From positions 948,001-1,012,000 of the forward strand of contig JALIGW010000061.1 in the NCBI GenBank assembly GCA_023053685.1: DNA of 64,000 nt. The letters run 5' to 3'. A program made the translations under genes and the position numbers. Below are positions 46,261 to 59,600 of this stretch, piece by piece. The notes under the pieces were generated by a model, which made no database searches, was not told the DNA's origin, and saw only the letters and a list, made by a program, of their open reading frames with translations. The DNA is from Diadophis punctatus similis. Taxonomy: Eukaryota > Chordata > Lepidosauria > Squamata > Dipsadidae. Positions within the stretch are counted from its first letter, which is position 1, and each line of letters begins with the position of its first letter.

Positions 46261-49200
46261 AATTCAAACTACAATGAAGTGAGGTTTTTTCCCCAGATAC
46301 TCACAGGTCTCAGCCAGGAAGTCCACGCCAAGCTTCTGTGAATTCATACTGCAATGGAGTGAGGTTTTTTAACCCAGAAACTCACAGGTCTCTGCCAGGA
46401 ACTCCACCCCCAGCTTCTGTGAATTCAAACTACAATGAAGTGAGGTTTTGTTCCCCCAGATACTCACAAGTCTCAGCCAGGAACTCCACCCCCAGCTTCT
46501 GTGAATTCAAACTACAATGGAGTGAGGTTTCTTCCCCCAGATACTCACAGGTCTCAGCCAGTAACTCCACTCCAGCTTCTGTGAATTCAAACTACAATGG
46601 AGTGAGGTTTTTTCCCCCAGATACTAACAAGTCTCAGCCAGGAACTCCACCCGCAGCTTCTGTGAATTCAAACTACAATGGAGTGAGGTTTCTTCCCCCA
46701 GATACTCACAGGTCTCAGCCAGGAACTCCACGCCCAGCTTCTGTGAAATCAAACTACAATGTAGTCAGGTTTCTTCCCCCAGATACTCACAGGTCTCAGC
46801 CAGGAACTCCACCCGCAGCTTCTGTGAATTCAAACTACAATGGAGTGAGGTTTCGTCCCCCAGATACTCACAGGTCTCAGCCAGGAACTCCACCCCCAGC
46901 TTCTGTGAATTCAAACTACAATGGAGTGATTTTTTTTCCCCAGATACTCACAGGTCTCAGCCAGGAACTCCACCCCCAGCTTCTGTGAATTCAAACTACA
47001 ATGAAGTGAGGTTTTTTCCCCAGATACTCACAGGTCTCAGCCAGGAACTCCACGCCAAGCTTCTGTGAATTCATACTGCAATGGAGTGAGGTTTTTTAAC
47101 CCAGAAACTCACAGGTCTCTGCCAGGAACTCCACCCCCAGCTTCTGTGAATTCAAACTACAATGAAGTGAGGTTTTGTTCCCCCAGATACTCACAAGTCT
47201 CAGCCAGGAACTCCACCCCCAGCTTCTGTGAATTCAAACTACAATGGAGTGAGGTTTCTTCCCCCAGATACTCACAGGTCTCAGCCAGTAACTCCACTCC
47301 AGCTTCTGTGAATTCAAACTACAATGGAGTGAGGTTTTTTCCCCCAGATACTAACAAGTCTCAGCCAGGAACTCCACCCGCAGCTTCTGTGAATTCAAAC
47401 TACAATGGAGTGAGGTTTCTTCCCCCAGATACTCACAGGTCTCAGCCAGGAACTCCACGCCCAGCTTCTGTGAAATCAAACTACAATGTACTCAGGTTTC
47501 TTCCCCCAGATACTCACAGGTCTCAGCCAGGAACTCCACCCCCAGCTTCTGTGAATTCAAACTACAATGGAGTGAGGTTTTTTCCCCCAGATACTCACAG
47601 GTCTCAGCCAGGAACTCCACCCCCAGCTTTTGTGAATTCAAACAACAATGGAGTGAGGTTTTGTTCCCCCAGATACTCACAAGTCTCAGCCAGGAACTCC
47701 ACCCCCAGCTTCTGTGAATTCAAACTACAATGGAGTGAGGTTTCGTCCCCCAGATACTCACAGGTCTCAGCCAGGAACTCCACCCCCAGCTTCTGTGAAT
47801 TCAAACTACAATGGAGTGAGGTTTTTTTCCCCAGATACTCACAGGTCTCAGCCAGGAACTCCACCCCCAGCTTCTGTGAATTCAAACTACAATGAAGTGA
47901 GGTTTTTTCCCCAGATACTCACAGGTCTCAGCCAGGAACTCCACGCCAAGCTTCTGTGAATTCATACTGCAATGGAGTGAGGTTTTTTAACCCAGAAACT
48001 CACAGGTCTCAGCCAGGAACTCCACCCCCAGCTTCTGTGAATTCAAACTACAATGAAGTGAGGTTTTGTTCCCCCAGATACTCACAAGTCTCAGCCAGGA
48101 ACTCCACCCCCAGCTTCTGTGAATTCAAACTACAATGGAGTGAGGTTTCTTCCCCCAGATACTCACAGGTCTCAGCCAGTAACTCCACTCCAGCTTCTGT
48201 GAATTCAAACTACAATGGAGTGAGGTTTTTTCCCCCAGATACTAACAAGTCTCAGCCAGGAACTCCACCCACAGCTTCTGTGAATTCAAACTACAATGGA
48301 GTGAGGTTTCTTCCCCCAGATACTCACAGGTCTCAGCCAGGAACTCCACGCCCAGCATCTGTGAAATCAAACTACAATGTAGTCAGGTTTCTTCCCCCAG
48401 ATACTCACAGGTCTCAGCCAGGAACAACACCCCCAGTTTCTGTGAATTCAAACTACAATGGAGTGAGGTTTTTTTCCCCAGATACACACCTGTCTCAGCC
48501 AGGAACTCCACCCCCAGCTTCTGTGAATTGAAACTACAATGCAGTGAGGTTTTTTTCCCAGATACTCACAGGTCTCAGCCAGGAACTCCACCCCCAGCTT
48601 CTGTGAATTGAAAATACAATGCAATGAGGTTTTTTCCCCCAGATACTCACAGGTCTCAGCCAGGAACTCCATTCCAGCTTCTGTGAATTCAAACTACAAT
48701 GGAGTGAGGTTTTTTCCCCCAGATACTAACAAGTCTCAGCCAGGAACTCCACCCGCAGCTTCTGTGAATTCAAACTACAATGGAGTGAGGTTTCTTCCCC
48801 CAGATACTCACAGGTCTCAGCCAGGAACTCCACGCCCAGCTTCTGTGAAATCAAACTACAATGTAGTGAGGTTTCTTCCCCCAGATACTCACAGGTCTCA
48901 TCCAGGAACTCCACCCCCAGCTTCTGTGAATTCAAACTACAATGGAGTGAGGTTTTTTTCCCCAGATACACACCTGTCTCAGCCAGGAACTCCACCCCCA
49001 GCTTCTGTGAATTGAAACTACAATGCAGTGAGGTTTTTTTCCCCAGATACTCACAGGTCTCAGCCAGGAACTCAACTCCAGCTTCTGTGAATTCAAACTA
49101 CAATGGAGTGAGGTTTTTTTCCCCCAGATACTAACAAGTCTCAGCCAGGAACTCCACCCGCAGCTTCTGTGAATTCAAACTACAATGGAGTGAGGTTTCG

Positions 49201-50664
49201 TCCCCCAGATACTCACAGGTCTCAGCCAGGAACTCCACCCCCAGCTTCTGTGAATTCAAACTACAATGGAGTGAGGTTTTTTTCCCCAGATACTCACAGG
49301 TCTCAGCCAGGAACTCCACCCCCAGCTTCTGTGAATTCAAACTACAATGAAGTGAGGTTTTTTCCCCAGATACTCACAGGTCTCAGCCAGGAACTCCACG
49401 CCAAGCTTCTGTGAATTCATACTGCAATGGAGTGAGGTTTTTTAACCCAGAAACTCACAAGTCTCAGCCAGGAACTCCACCCCCAGCTTCTGTGAATTCA
49501 AACTACAATGGAGTGAGGTTTCTTCCCCCAGATACTCACAGGTCTCAGCCAGTAACTCCACTCCAGCTTCTGTGAATTCAAACTACAATGGAGTGAGGTT
49601 TTTTCCCCCAGATACTAACAAGTCTCAGCCAGGAACTCCACCCGCAGCTTCTGTGAATTCAAACTACAATGGAGTGAGGTTTCTTCCCCCAGATACTCAC
49701 AGGTCTCAGCCAGGAACTCCACGCCCAGCTTCTGTGAAATCAAACTACAATGTAGTCAGGTTTCTTCCCCCAGATACTCACAGGTCTCAGCCAGGAACTC
49801 CACCCCCAGCTTCTTTGAATTCAAACTACAATGGAGTGAGGTTTTTTTCCCCAGATACACACCTGTCTCAGCCAGGAACTCCACCCCCAGCTTCTGTGAA
49901 TTGAAACTACAATGCAGTGAGGTTTTTTTCCCAGATACTCACAGGTCTCAGCCAGGAACTCCACCCCCAGCTTCTGTGAATTGAAAATACAATGCAATGA
50001 GGTTTTTTCCCCCAGATACTCACAGGTCTCAGCCAGGAACTCCATTCCAGCTTCTGTGAATTCAAACTACAATGGAGTGAGGTTTTTCCCCCCAGATACT
50101 AACAAGTCTCAGCCAGGAACTCCACCCGCAGCTTCTGTGAATTCAAACTACAATGGAGTGAGGTTTCTTCCCCCAGATACTCACAGGTCTCAGCCAGGAA
50201 CTCCACGCCCAGCTTCTGTGAAATCAAACTACAATGTAGTGAGGTTTCTTCCCCCAGATACTCACAGGTCTCATCCAGGAACTCCACCCCCAGCTTCTGT
50301 GAATTCAAACTACAATGGAGTGAGGTTTTTTTCCCCAGATACACACCTGTCTCAGCCAGGAACTCCACCCCCAGCTTCTGTGAATTCAAACTACAATGGA
50401 GTGAGGTTTTTTTCCCAGATACTCACAGGTCTCAGCCAGGAACTCCACCCCCAGCTTCTGTGAATTGAAAATACAATGCAATGAGGTTTTTTCCCCCAGA
50501 TACTCACAGGTCTCAGCCAGGAGCTCCACTTCCAGCTTCTGTGAATTCAAACTACAATGCAGCGAGGTTTTTCCCCCCAGATACTCACAAGTGTCATCCA
50601 GGAACTCCACCCCCAGCTTCTTTGAATTCAAACTACAATGGAGTGAGGTTTTTTCTCCCAGATA
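39165..50664. repeat. 11.4-kb segment, copy 1 of a large duplication
   Basis: Recurs at 52585-64000 at a distance of 13416 bp left of a one-monomer deletion near 54110, and 13335-13336 bp right of it. The few differences I noticed include TTTTGTG for TTCTGTG near 47628 and GGTCT for GGACT at 49541/62876. The true right end is hidden by the window end. Confidence 0.88.
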
Positions 50665-51000
50665 CTCACAGGTCTCAACCAAGAACTCCACCAACAGCTT
50701 CTGTGAATTCAAACTACAATGGAGTGAGGTTTTGTTCCCCCAGATACTCACAGGTCTCAGCCAAGAACTCCACCCCCAGCTTCTGTGAATTCAAACTACA
50801 ATGGAGTGAGGTTCCCCCCCCCCCCAGATACTCACAGGTCTCAGCAAGGACCTCCACCCCCAGCTTTTGTGAATTCAAACTACAATGGAGTGAGGTTTTC
50901 CCCCGATACTCACAGGTCTCAGCCAGGAACTCCACCCCCAGCTTTTGTGAATTCAAACTACAATGGAGTGAGGTTCCCCCCCGATACTCACAGGTCTCAG
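46330..51000. repeat. Mixed-register segment with 9-, 11- and 17-monomer duplications
   Basis: A run beginning with the ATTCATACTGC monomer occurs at 46338, 47065 and 47956 (steps 727 and 891 bp), and 48608-49015 recurs at 49981-50389 (step 1373 bp). These fit 9, 11 and 17 monomers. The segment separates two runs of the 1.8-1.9-kb repeat. Confidence 0.8.
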
Positions 51001-51030
51001 CCAGGAACTCCACCCCCAGCTTCTGTGAAA

Positions 51031-54000
51031 TCAAACTACAATGGAGTGAGGTTTTTTTCCCAGATACTCACAGGTCTCAGCCAGGAACTCCACCCCCAGT
51101 TTCTGTGAATTCAAACTACAATGGAGTGAGGTTCCCCCCCCCAGATACTCACAGGTCTCAGCCAGGAACTCCACCCCCAGCTTCTGTGAATTCAAACTAC
51201 AATGGAGTGAGGTTTTTACCCCCAGATACTGACAAGTCTCAGCCAGGAACTCCACCCGCAGCTTCTGTGAATTAAAACTACAATGGAGTGAGGTTTCTTC
51301 CCCCAGATACTCACAGGTCTCATCCAGGAACTCCACGCCCAGCTTCTGTGAATTCAAACTACAATGGAGTGAGGTTTCTTCCCCCAGATACTCACAGGTC
51401 TCAGCCAGGAACTCCACCCCCAGCTTCTGTGAATTCAAACTACAATGGAGTGAGGTTTGTTCCCCCAGATACTCACAGGTCTCAGCCAGGAACTCCACCC
51501 CCAGCTTCTGTCAATTCAAACTACAATGGAGTGAGGTTTTTTTCCCCAGATACAAACCTTTCTCAGCCAGGAACTCCACCCCCAGCTTCTGTGAATTGAA
51601 AATACAATGCAGTGAGGTTTTTTCCCCCAGATACTCACAGGTCTCAGCCAGGAACTCCACCTCCAGCTTCTGTGAATTGAAACTACAATGCAGCGAGGTT
51701 TTCCCCCCCAGATACTCAGAAGTCTCATCCAGGAACTCCACCCCCAGCTTCTTTGAATTCAAACTACAATGGAGTGAGGTTTTTTCCCCCAGATACTCAC
51801 AAGTCTCACCCAGGAACTCCACCAACAGCTTCTGTGAATTCAAACTACAATGGAGTGAGGTTTTGTCCCCCAGATATTCACACGTCTCAGCCAGGAACTC
51901 CACCAACAGCTTCTGTGAATTCAAACTACAATGGAGTAAGGTTTCTTCCCTCAGATACTCACAGGTCTCAGCCAGGATGTCCACCCCCAGCTTCTGTGAA
52001 TTCAAACTACAATGGAGTGAGATTTCTTCCCCCAGATACTCACAGGTCTCAGCCAGGAACTCCACCCCCAGCTTCTGTGAATTCAAACTACAATGGAGTG
52101 AGGTTTTTTCCCCCAGATACTCACAGGACTCAGCCAGGAACTCCACCCCCAGCTTCTGTGAATTCAAACTACAATGGAGTGAGGTTTCGTCCCCCAGATA
52201 CTCACAGGTCTCAGCCAGGAACTCCACCCCCAGCTTCTGTGAATTCAAACTACAATGGAGTGAGGTTTTTTTCCCCAGATACTCACAGGTCTCAGCCAGG
52301 AACTCCACCCCCAGCTTCCGTGAATTCAAACTACAATGAAGTGAGGTTTTTTCCCCAGATACTCACAGGTCTCAGCCAGGAACTCCACGCCAAGCTTCTG
52401 TGAATTCATACTGCAATGGAGTGAGGTTTTTTAACCCAGAAACTCATAGGTCTCAGCCAGGAACTCCACCCCCAGCTTCTGTGAATTCAAACTACAATGA
52501 AGTGAGGTTTTGTTCCCCCAGATACTCACAAGTCTCAGCCAGGAACTCCACCCCCAGCTTCTGTGAATTCAAACTACAATGCAGTGAGGTTTTTCCCCCC
52601 AGATACTCACAGGAATCAGCCAGGAACTCCACCCCCAGCTTCTGTGAATTCAAACTACAATGGAGTGAGGTTTTTACCCCCAGATACTGACAAGTCTCAG
52701 CCAGGAACTCCACCCGCAGCTTCTGTGAATTAAAACTACAATGGAGTGAGGTTTCTTCCCCCAGATACTCACAGGTCTCATCCAGGAACTCCACGCCCAG
52801 CTTCTGTGAATTCAAACTACAATGTAGTGAGGTTTCTTCCCCCAGATACTCACAGGTCTCAGCCAGGAACTCCACCCCCAGCTTCTGTGAATTCAAACTA
52901 CAATGGAGTGAGGTTTGTTCCCCCAGATACTCACAGGTCTCAGCCAGGAACTCCACCCCCAGCTTCTGTCAATTCAAACTACAATGGAGTGAGGTTTTTT
53001 TCCCCAGATACAAACCTTTCTCAGCCAGGAACTCCACCCCCAGCTTCTGTGAATTGAAAATACAATGCAGTGAGGTTTTTCCCCCCAGAAACTCACAGGT
53101 CTCAGCCAGGAACTCCACCTCCAGCTTCTGTGAATTGAAACTACAATGCAGCGAGGTTTTTCCCCCCAGATACTCAGAAGTCTCATCCAGGAACTCCACC
53201 CCCAGCTTCTTTGAATTCAAACTACAATGGAGTGAGGTTTTTTCCCCCAGATACTCACAAGTCTCACCCAGGAACTCCACCAACAGCTTCTGTGAATTCA
53301 AACTACAATGGAGTGAGGTTTTGTCCCCCAGATATTCACACGTCTCAGCCAGGAACTCCACCAACAGCTTCTGTGAATTCAAACTACAATGGAGTAAGGT
53401 TTCTTCCCTCAGATACTCACAGGTCTCAGCCAGGATGTCCACCCCCAGCTTCTGTGAATTCAAACTACAATGGAGTGAGATTTCTTCCCCCAGATACTCA
53501 CAGGTCTCAGCCAGGAACTCCACCCCCAGCTTCTGTGAATTCAAACTACAATGGAGTGAGGTTTTTTCCCCCAGATACTCACAGGTCTCAGCCAGGAACT
53601 CCACCCCCAGCTTCTGTGAATTCAAACAACAATGGAGTGAGGTTTTGTTCCCCCAGATACTCACAAGTCTCAGCCAGGAACTCCACCCCCAGCTTCTGTG
53701 AATTCAAACTACAATGGAGTGAGGTTTCTTCCCCCAGATACTCACAGGTCTCAGCCAGGAACTCAACTCCAGCTTCTGTGAATTCAAACTACAATGGAGT
53801 AAGGTTTTTTTCCCCCAGATACTAACAAGTCTCAGCCAGGAACTCCACCCGCAGCTTCTGTGAATTCAAACTACAATGGAGTGAGGTTTCGTCCCCCAGA
53901 TACTCACAGGTCTCAGCCAGGAACTCCACCCCCAGCTTCTGTGAATTCAAACTACAATGGAGTGATTTTTTTCCCCAGATACTCACAGGTCTCAGCCAGG

Positions 54001-57000
54001 AACTCCACCCCCAGCTTCTGTGAATTCAAACTACAATGGAGTGAGGTTCCCCCCCCCATACTCACAGGTCTCAGCCAGGAACTCCACCCCCAGCTTCTGT
54101 GAAATCAAACTACAATGGAGTGAGGTTTTTTTCCGAGATAAACACAGGTCTCAGCCAGGAACTCCACCCCCAGTTTCTGTGAATTCAAACTACAATGGAG
54201 TGAAGTTTTTCCCCCCAGATACTCACAGGTATCAGCCAGGAACTCCACCCCCAGCTTCTGTGAAATCAAACTACAATGGAGTGAGGTTTTTTCCCCAGAT
54301 ACTCACAGGTCTCAGCCAGGAACTCCACCCCCAGCTTCTGTGAATTCAAACTACAATGGAGTGAGGTTTTTTTCCGAGATACTCACAGGTCTCAGCCAGG
54401 AACTCCAACCACAGCTTCTGTGAATTGAAAATACAATGCAGTGAGGTTTTTCCCCCCAGATACTCACAGGAATCAGCCAGGAACTCCACCCCCAGCTTCT
54501 GTGAATTCAAACTACAATGGAGTGAGGTTTTTACCCCCAGATACTGACAAGTCTCAGCCAGGAACTCCACCCGCAGCTTCCGTGAATTAAAACTACAATG
54601 GAGTGAGGTTTCTTCCCCCAGATACTCACAGGTCTCATCCAGGAACTCCACGCCCAGCTTCTGTGAATTCAAACTACAATGTAGTGAGGTTTCTTCCCCC
54701 AGATACTCACAGGTCTCAGCCAGGAACTCCACCCCCAGCTTCTGTGAATTCAAACTACAATGGAGTGAGGTTTGTTCCCCCAGATACTCACAGGTCTCAG
54801 CCAGGAACTCCACCCCCAGCTTCTGTCAATTCAAACTACAATGGAGTGAGGTTTTTTTCCCCAGATACAAACCTTTCTCAGCCAGGAACTCCACCCCCAG
54901 CTTCTGTGAATTGAAAATACAATGCAGTGAGGTTTTTCCCCCCAGATACTCACAGGTCTCAGCCAGGAACTCCACCTCCAGCTTCTGTGAATTGAAACTA
55001 CAATGCAGCGAGATTTTTCCCCCCAGATACTCAGAAGTCTCATCCAGGAACTCCACCCCCAGCTTCTTTGAATTCAAACTACAATGGAGTGAGGTTTTTT
55101 CCTCCAGATACTCACAAGTCTCACCCAGGAACTCCACCAACAGCTTCTGTGAATTCAAACTACAATGGAGTGAGGTTTTGTCCCCCAGATATTCACACGT
55201 CTCAGCCAGGAACTCCACCAACAGCTTCTGTGAATTCAAACTACAATGGAGTAAGGTTTCTTCCCTCAGATACTCACAGGTCTCAGCCAGGATGTCCACC
55301 CCCAGCTTCTGTGAATTCAAACTACAATGGAGTGAGATTTCTTCCCCCAGATACTCACAGGTCTCAGCCAGGAACTCCACCCCCAGCTTCTGTGAATTCA
55401 AACTACAATGGAGTGAGGTTTTTTCCCCCAGATACTCACAGGTCTCAGCCAGGAACTCCACCCCCAGCTTCTGTGAATTCAAACAACAATGGAGTGAGGT
55501 TTTGTTCCCCCAGATACTCACAAGTCTCAGCCAGGAACTCCACCCCCAGCTTCTGTGAATTCAAACTACAATGGAGTGAGGTTTCTTCCCCCAGATACTC
55601 ACAGGTCTCAGCCAGGAACTCAACTCCAGCTTCTGTGAATTCAAACTACAATGGAGTAAGGTTTTTTTCCCCCAGATACTAACAAGTCTCAGCCAGGAAC
55701 TCCACCCGCAGCTTCTGTGAATTCAAACTACAATGGAGTGAGGTTTCGTCCCCCAGATACTCACAGGTCTCAGCCAGGAACTCCACCCCCAGCTTCTGTG
55801 AATTCAAACTACAATGGAGTGATTTTTTTTCCCCAGATACTCACAGGTCTCAGCCAGGAACTCCACCCCCAGCTTCTGTGAATTCAAACTACAATGGAGT
55901 GAGGTTTTTTTCCGAGATAAACACAGGTCTCAGCCAGGAACTCCACCCCCAGTTTCTGTGAATTCAAACTACAATGGAGTGAAGTTTTTCCCCCCAGATA
56001 CTCACAGGTATCAGCCAGGAACTCCACCCCCAGCTTCTGTGAAATCAAACTACAATGGAGTGAGGTTTTTTTCCCAGATACTCACAGGTCTCAGCCAGGA
56101 ACTCCACCCCCAGCTTCTGTGAATTCAAACTACAATGGAGTGAGGTTTTTTTCCGAGATACTCACAGGTCTCAGCCAGGAACTCCAACCCCAGCTTCTGT
56201 GAATTGAAAATACAATGCAGTGAGGTTTTTCCCCCCAGATACTCACAGGAATCAGCCAGGAACTCCACCCCCAGCTTCTGTGAATTCAAACTACAATGGA
56301 GTGAGGTTTTTACCCCCAGATACTGACAAGTCTCAGCCAGGAACTCCACCCGCAGCTTCTGTGAATTAAAACTACAATGGAGTGAGGTTTCTTCCCCCAG
56401 ATACTCACAGGTCTCATCCAGGAACTCCACGCCCAGCTTCTGTGAATTCAAACTACAATGTAGTGAGGTTTCTTCCCCCAGATACTCACAGGTCTCAGCC
56501 AGGAACTCCACCCCCAGCTTCTGTGAATTCAAACTACAATGGAGTGAGGTTTGTTCCCCCAGATACTCACAGGTCTCAGCCAGGAACTCCACCCCCAGCT
56601 TCTGTCAATTCAAACTACAATGGAGTGAGGTTTTTTTCCCCAGATACAAACCTTTCTCAGCCAGGAACTCCACCCCCAGCTTCTGTGAATTGAAAATACA
56701 ATGCAGTGAGGTTTTTCCCCCCAGATACTCACAGGTCTCAGCCAGGAACTCCACCTCCAGCTTCTGTGAATTGAAACTACAATGCAGCGAGGTTTTTCCC
56801 CCCAGATACTCAGAAGTCTCATCCAGGAACTCCACCCCCAGCTTCTTTGAATTCAAACTACAATGGAGTGAGGTTTTTTCCCCCAGATACTCACAAGTCT
56901 CACCCAGGAACTCCACCAACAGCTTCTGTGAATTCAAACTACAATGGAGTGAGGTTTTGTCCCCCAGATATTCACACGTCTCAGCCAGGAACTCCACCAA

Positions 57001-59600
57001 CAGCTTCTGTGAATTCAAACTACAATGGAGTAAGGTTTCTTCCCTCAGATACTCACAGGTCTCAGCCAGGATGTCCACCCCCAGCTTCTGTGAATTCAAA
57101 CTACAATGGAGTGAGATTTCTTCCCCCAGATACTCACAGGTCTCAGCCAGGAACTCCACCCCCAGCTTCTGTGAATTCAAACTACAATGGAGTGAGGTTT
57201 TTTCCCCCAGATACTCACAGGTCTCAGCCAGGAACTCCACCCCCAGCTTCTGTGAATTCAAACAACAATGGAGTGAGGTTTTGTTCCCCCAGATACTCAC
57301 AAGTCTCAGCCAGGAACTCCACCCCCAGCTTCTGTGAATTCAAACTACAATGGAGTGAGGTTTCTTCCCCCAGATACTCACAGGTCTCAGCCAGGAACTC
57401 AACTCCAGCTTCTGTGAATTCAAACTACAATGGAGTAAGGTTTTTTTCCCCCAGATACTAACAAGTCTCAGCCAGGAACTCCACCCGCAGCTTCTGTGAA
57501 TTCAAACTACAATGGAGTGAGGTTTCGTCCCCCAGATACTCACAGGTCTCAGCCAGGAACTCCACCCCCAGCTTCTGTGAATTCAAACTACAATGGAGTG
57601 ATTTTTTCCCCAGATACTCACAGGTCTCAGCCAGGAACTCCACCCCCAGCTTCTGTGAATTCAAACTACAATGGAGTGAGGTTCCCCCCCCCATACTCAC
57701 AGGTCTCAGCCAGGAACTCCACCCCCAGCTTCTGTGAAATCAAACTACAATGGAGTGAGGTTTTTTTCCCATATACTCACAGGTCTCAGCCAGGAACTCC
57801 ACCCCCAGCTTCTGTGAATTCAAACTACAATGGAGTGAGGTTTTTTTCCGAGATAAACACAGGTCTCAGCCAGGAACTCCACCCCCAGTTTCTGTGAATT
57901 CAAACTACAATGGAGTGAAGTTTTTCCCCCCAGATACTCACAGGTATCAGCCAGGAACTCCACCCCCAGCTTCTGTGAAATCAAACTACAATGGAGTGAG
58001 GTTTTTTCCCCAGATACTCACAGGTCTCAGCCAGGAACTCCACCCCCAGCTTCTGTGAATTCAAACTACAATGGAGTGAGGTTTTTTTCCGAGATACTCA
58101 CAGGTCTCAGCCAGGAACTCCAACCACAGCTTCTGTGAATTGAAAATACAATGCAGTGAGGTTTTTCCCCCCAGATACTCACAGGAATCAGCCAGGAACT
58201 CCACCCCCAGCTTCTGTGAATTCAAACTACAATGGAGTGAGGTTTTTACCCCCAGATACTGACAAGTCTCAGCCAGGAACTCCACCCGCAGCTTCTGTGA
58301 ATTAAAACTACAATGGAGTGAGGTTTCTTCCCCCAGATACTCACAGGTCTCATCCAGGAACTCCACGCCCAGCTTCTGTGAATTCAAACTACAATGTAGT
58401 GAGGTTTCTTCCCCCAGATACTCACAGGTCTCAGCCAGGAACTCCACCCCCAGCTTCTGTGAATTCAAACTACAATGGAGTGAGGTTTGTTCCCCCAGAT
58501 ACTCACAGGTCTCAGCCAGGAACTCCACCCCCAGCTTCTGTCAATTCAAACTACAATGGAGTGAGGTTTTTTTCCCCAGATACAAACCTTTCTCAGCCAG
58601 GAACTCCACCCCCAGCTTCTGTGAATTGAAAATACAATGCAGTGAGGTTTTTCCCCCCAGATACTCACAGGTCTCAGCCAGGAACTCCACCTCCAGCTTC
58701 TGTGAATTGAAACTACAATGCAGCGAGATTTTTCCCCCCAGATACTCAGAAGTCTCATCCAGGAACTCCACCCCCAGCTTCTTTGAATTCAAACTACAAT
58801 GGAGTGAGGTTTTTTCCTCCAGATACTCACAAGTCTCACCCAGGAACTCCACCAACAGCTTCTGTGAATTCAAACTACAATGGAGTGAGGTTTTGTCCCC
58901 CAGATATTCACACGTCTCAGCCAGGAACTCCACCAACAGCTTCTGTGAATTCAAACTACAATGGAGTAAGGTTTCTTCCCTCAGATACTCACAGGTCTCA
59001 GCCAGGATGTCCACCCCCAGCTTCTGTGAATTCAAACTACAATGGAGTGAGATTTCTTCCCCCAGATACTCACAGGTCTCAGCCAGGAACTCCACCCCCA
59101 GCTTCTGTGAATTCAAACTACAATGGAGTGAGGTTTTTTCCCCCAGATACTCACAGGTCTCAGCCAGGAACTCAACCCCCAGCTTCTGTGAATTCAAACA
59201 ACAATGGAGTGAGGTTTTGTTCCCCCAGATACTCACAAGTCTCAGCCAGGAACTCCACCCCCAGCTTCTGTGAATTCAAACTACAATGGAGTGAGGTTTC
59301 TTCCCCCAGATACTCACAGGTCTCAGCCAGGAACTCAACTCCAGCTTCTGTGAATTCAAACTACAATGGAGTAAGGTTTTTTTCCCCCAGATACTAACAA
59401 GTCTCAGCCAGGAACTCCACCCGCAGCTTCTGTGAATTCAAACTACAATGGAGTGAGGTTTCGTCCCCCAGATACTCACAGGTCTCAGCCAGGAACTCCA
59501 CCCCCAGCTTCTGTGAATTCAAACTACAATGGAGTGATTTTTTTTCCCCAGATACTCACAGGTCTCAGCCAGGAACTCCACCCCCAGCTTCTGTGAATTC
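51031..59600. repeat. Second run of the 1.78-1.94-kb higher-order repeat
   Basis: The same series restarts at about 51031 (a variant copy), 52492, 54346, 56125 and 58061. Steps from 52492 on are 1854, 1779 and 1936 bp. The 1854-bp step lacks one monomer (CCCATATACTC) relative to the 1937-bp unit. Confidence 0.85.
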
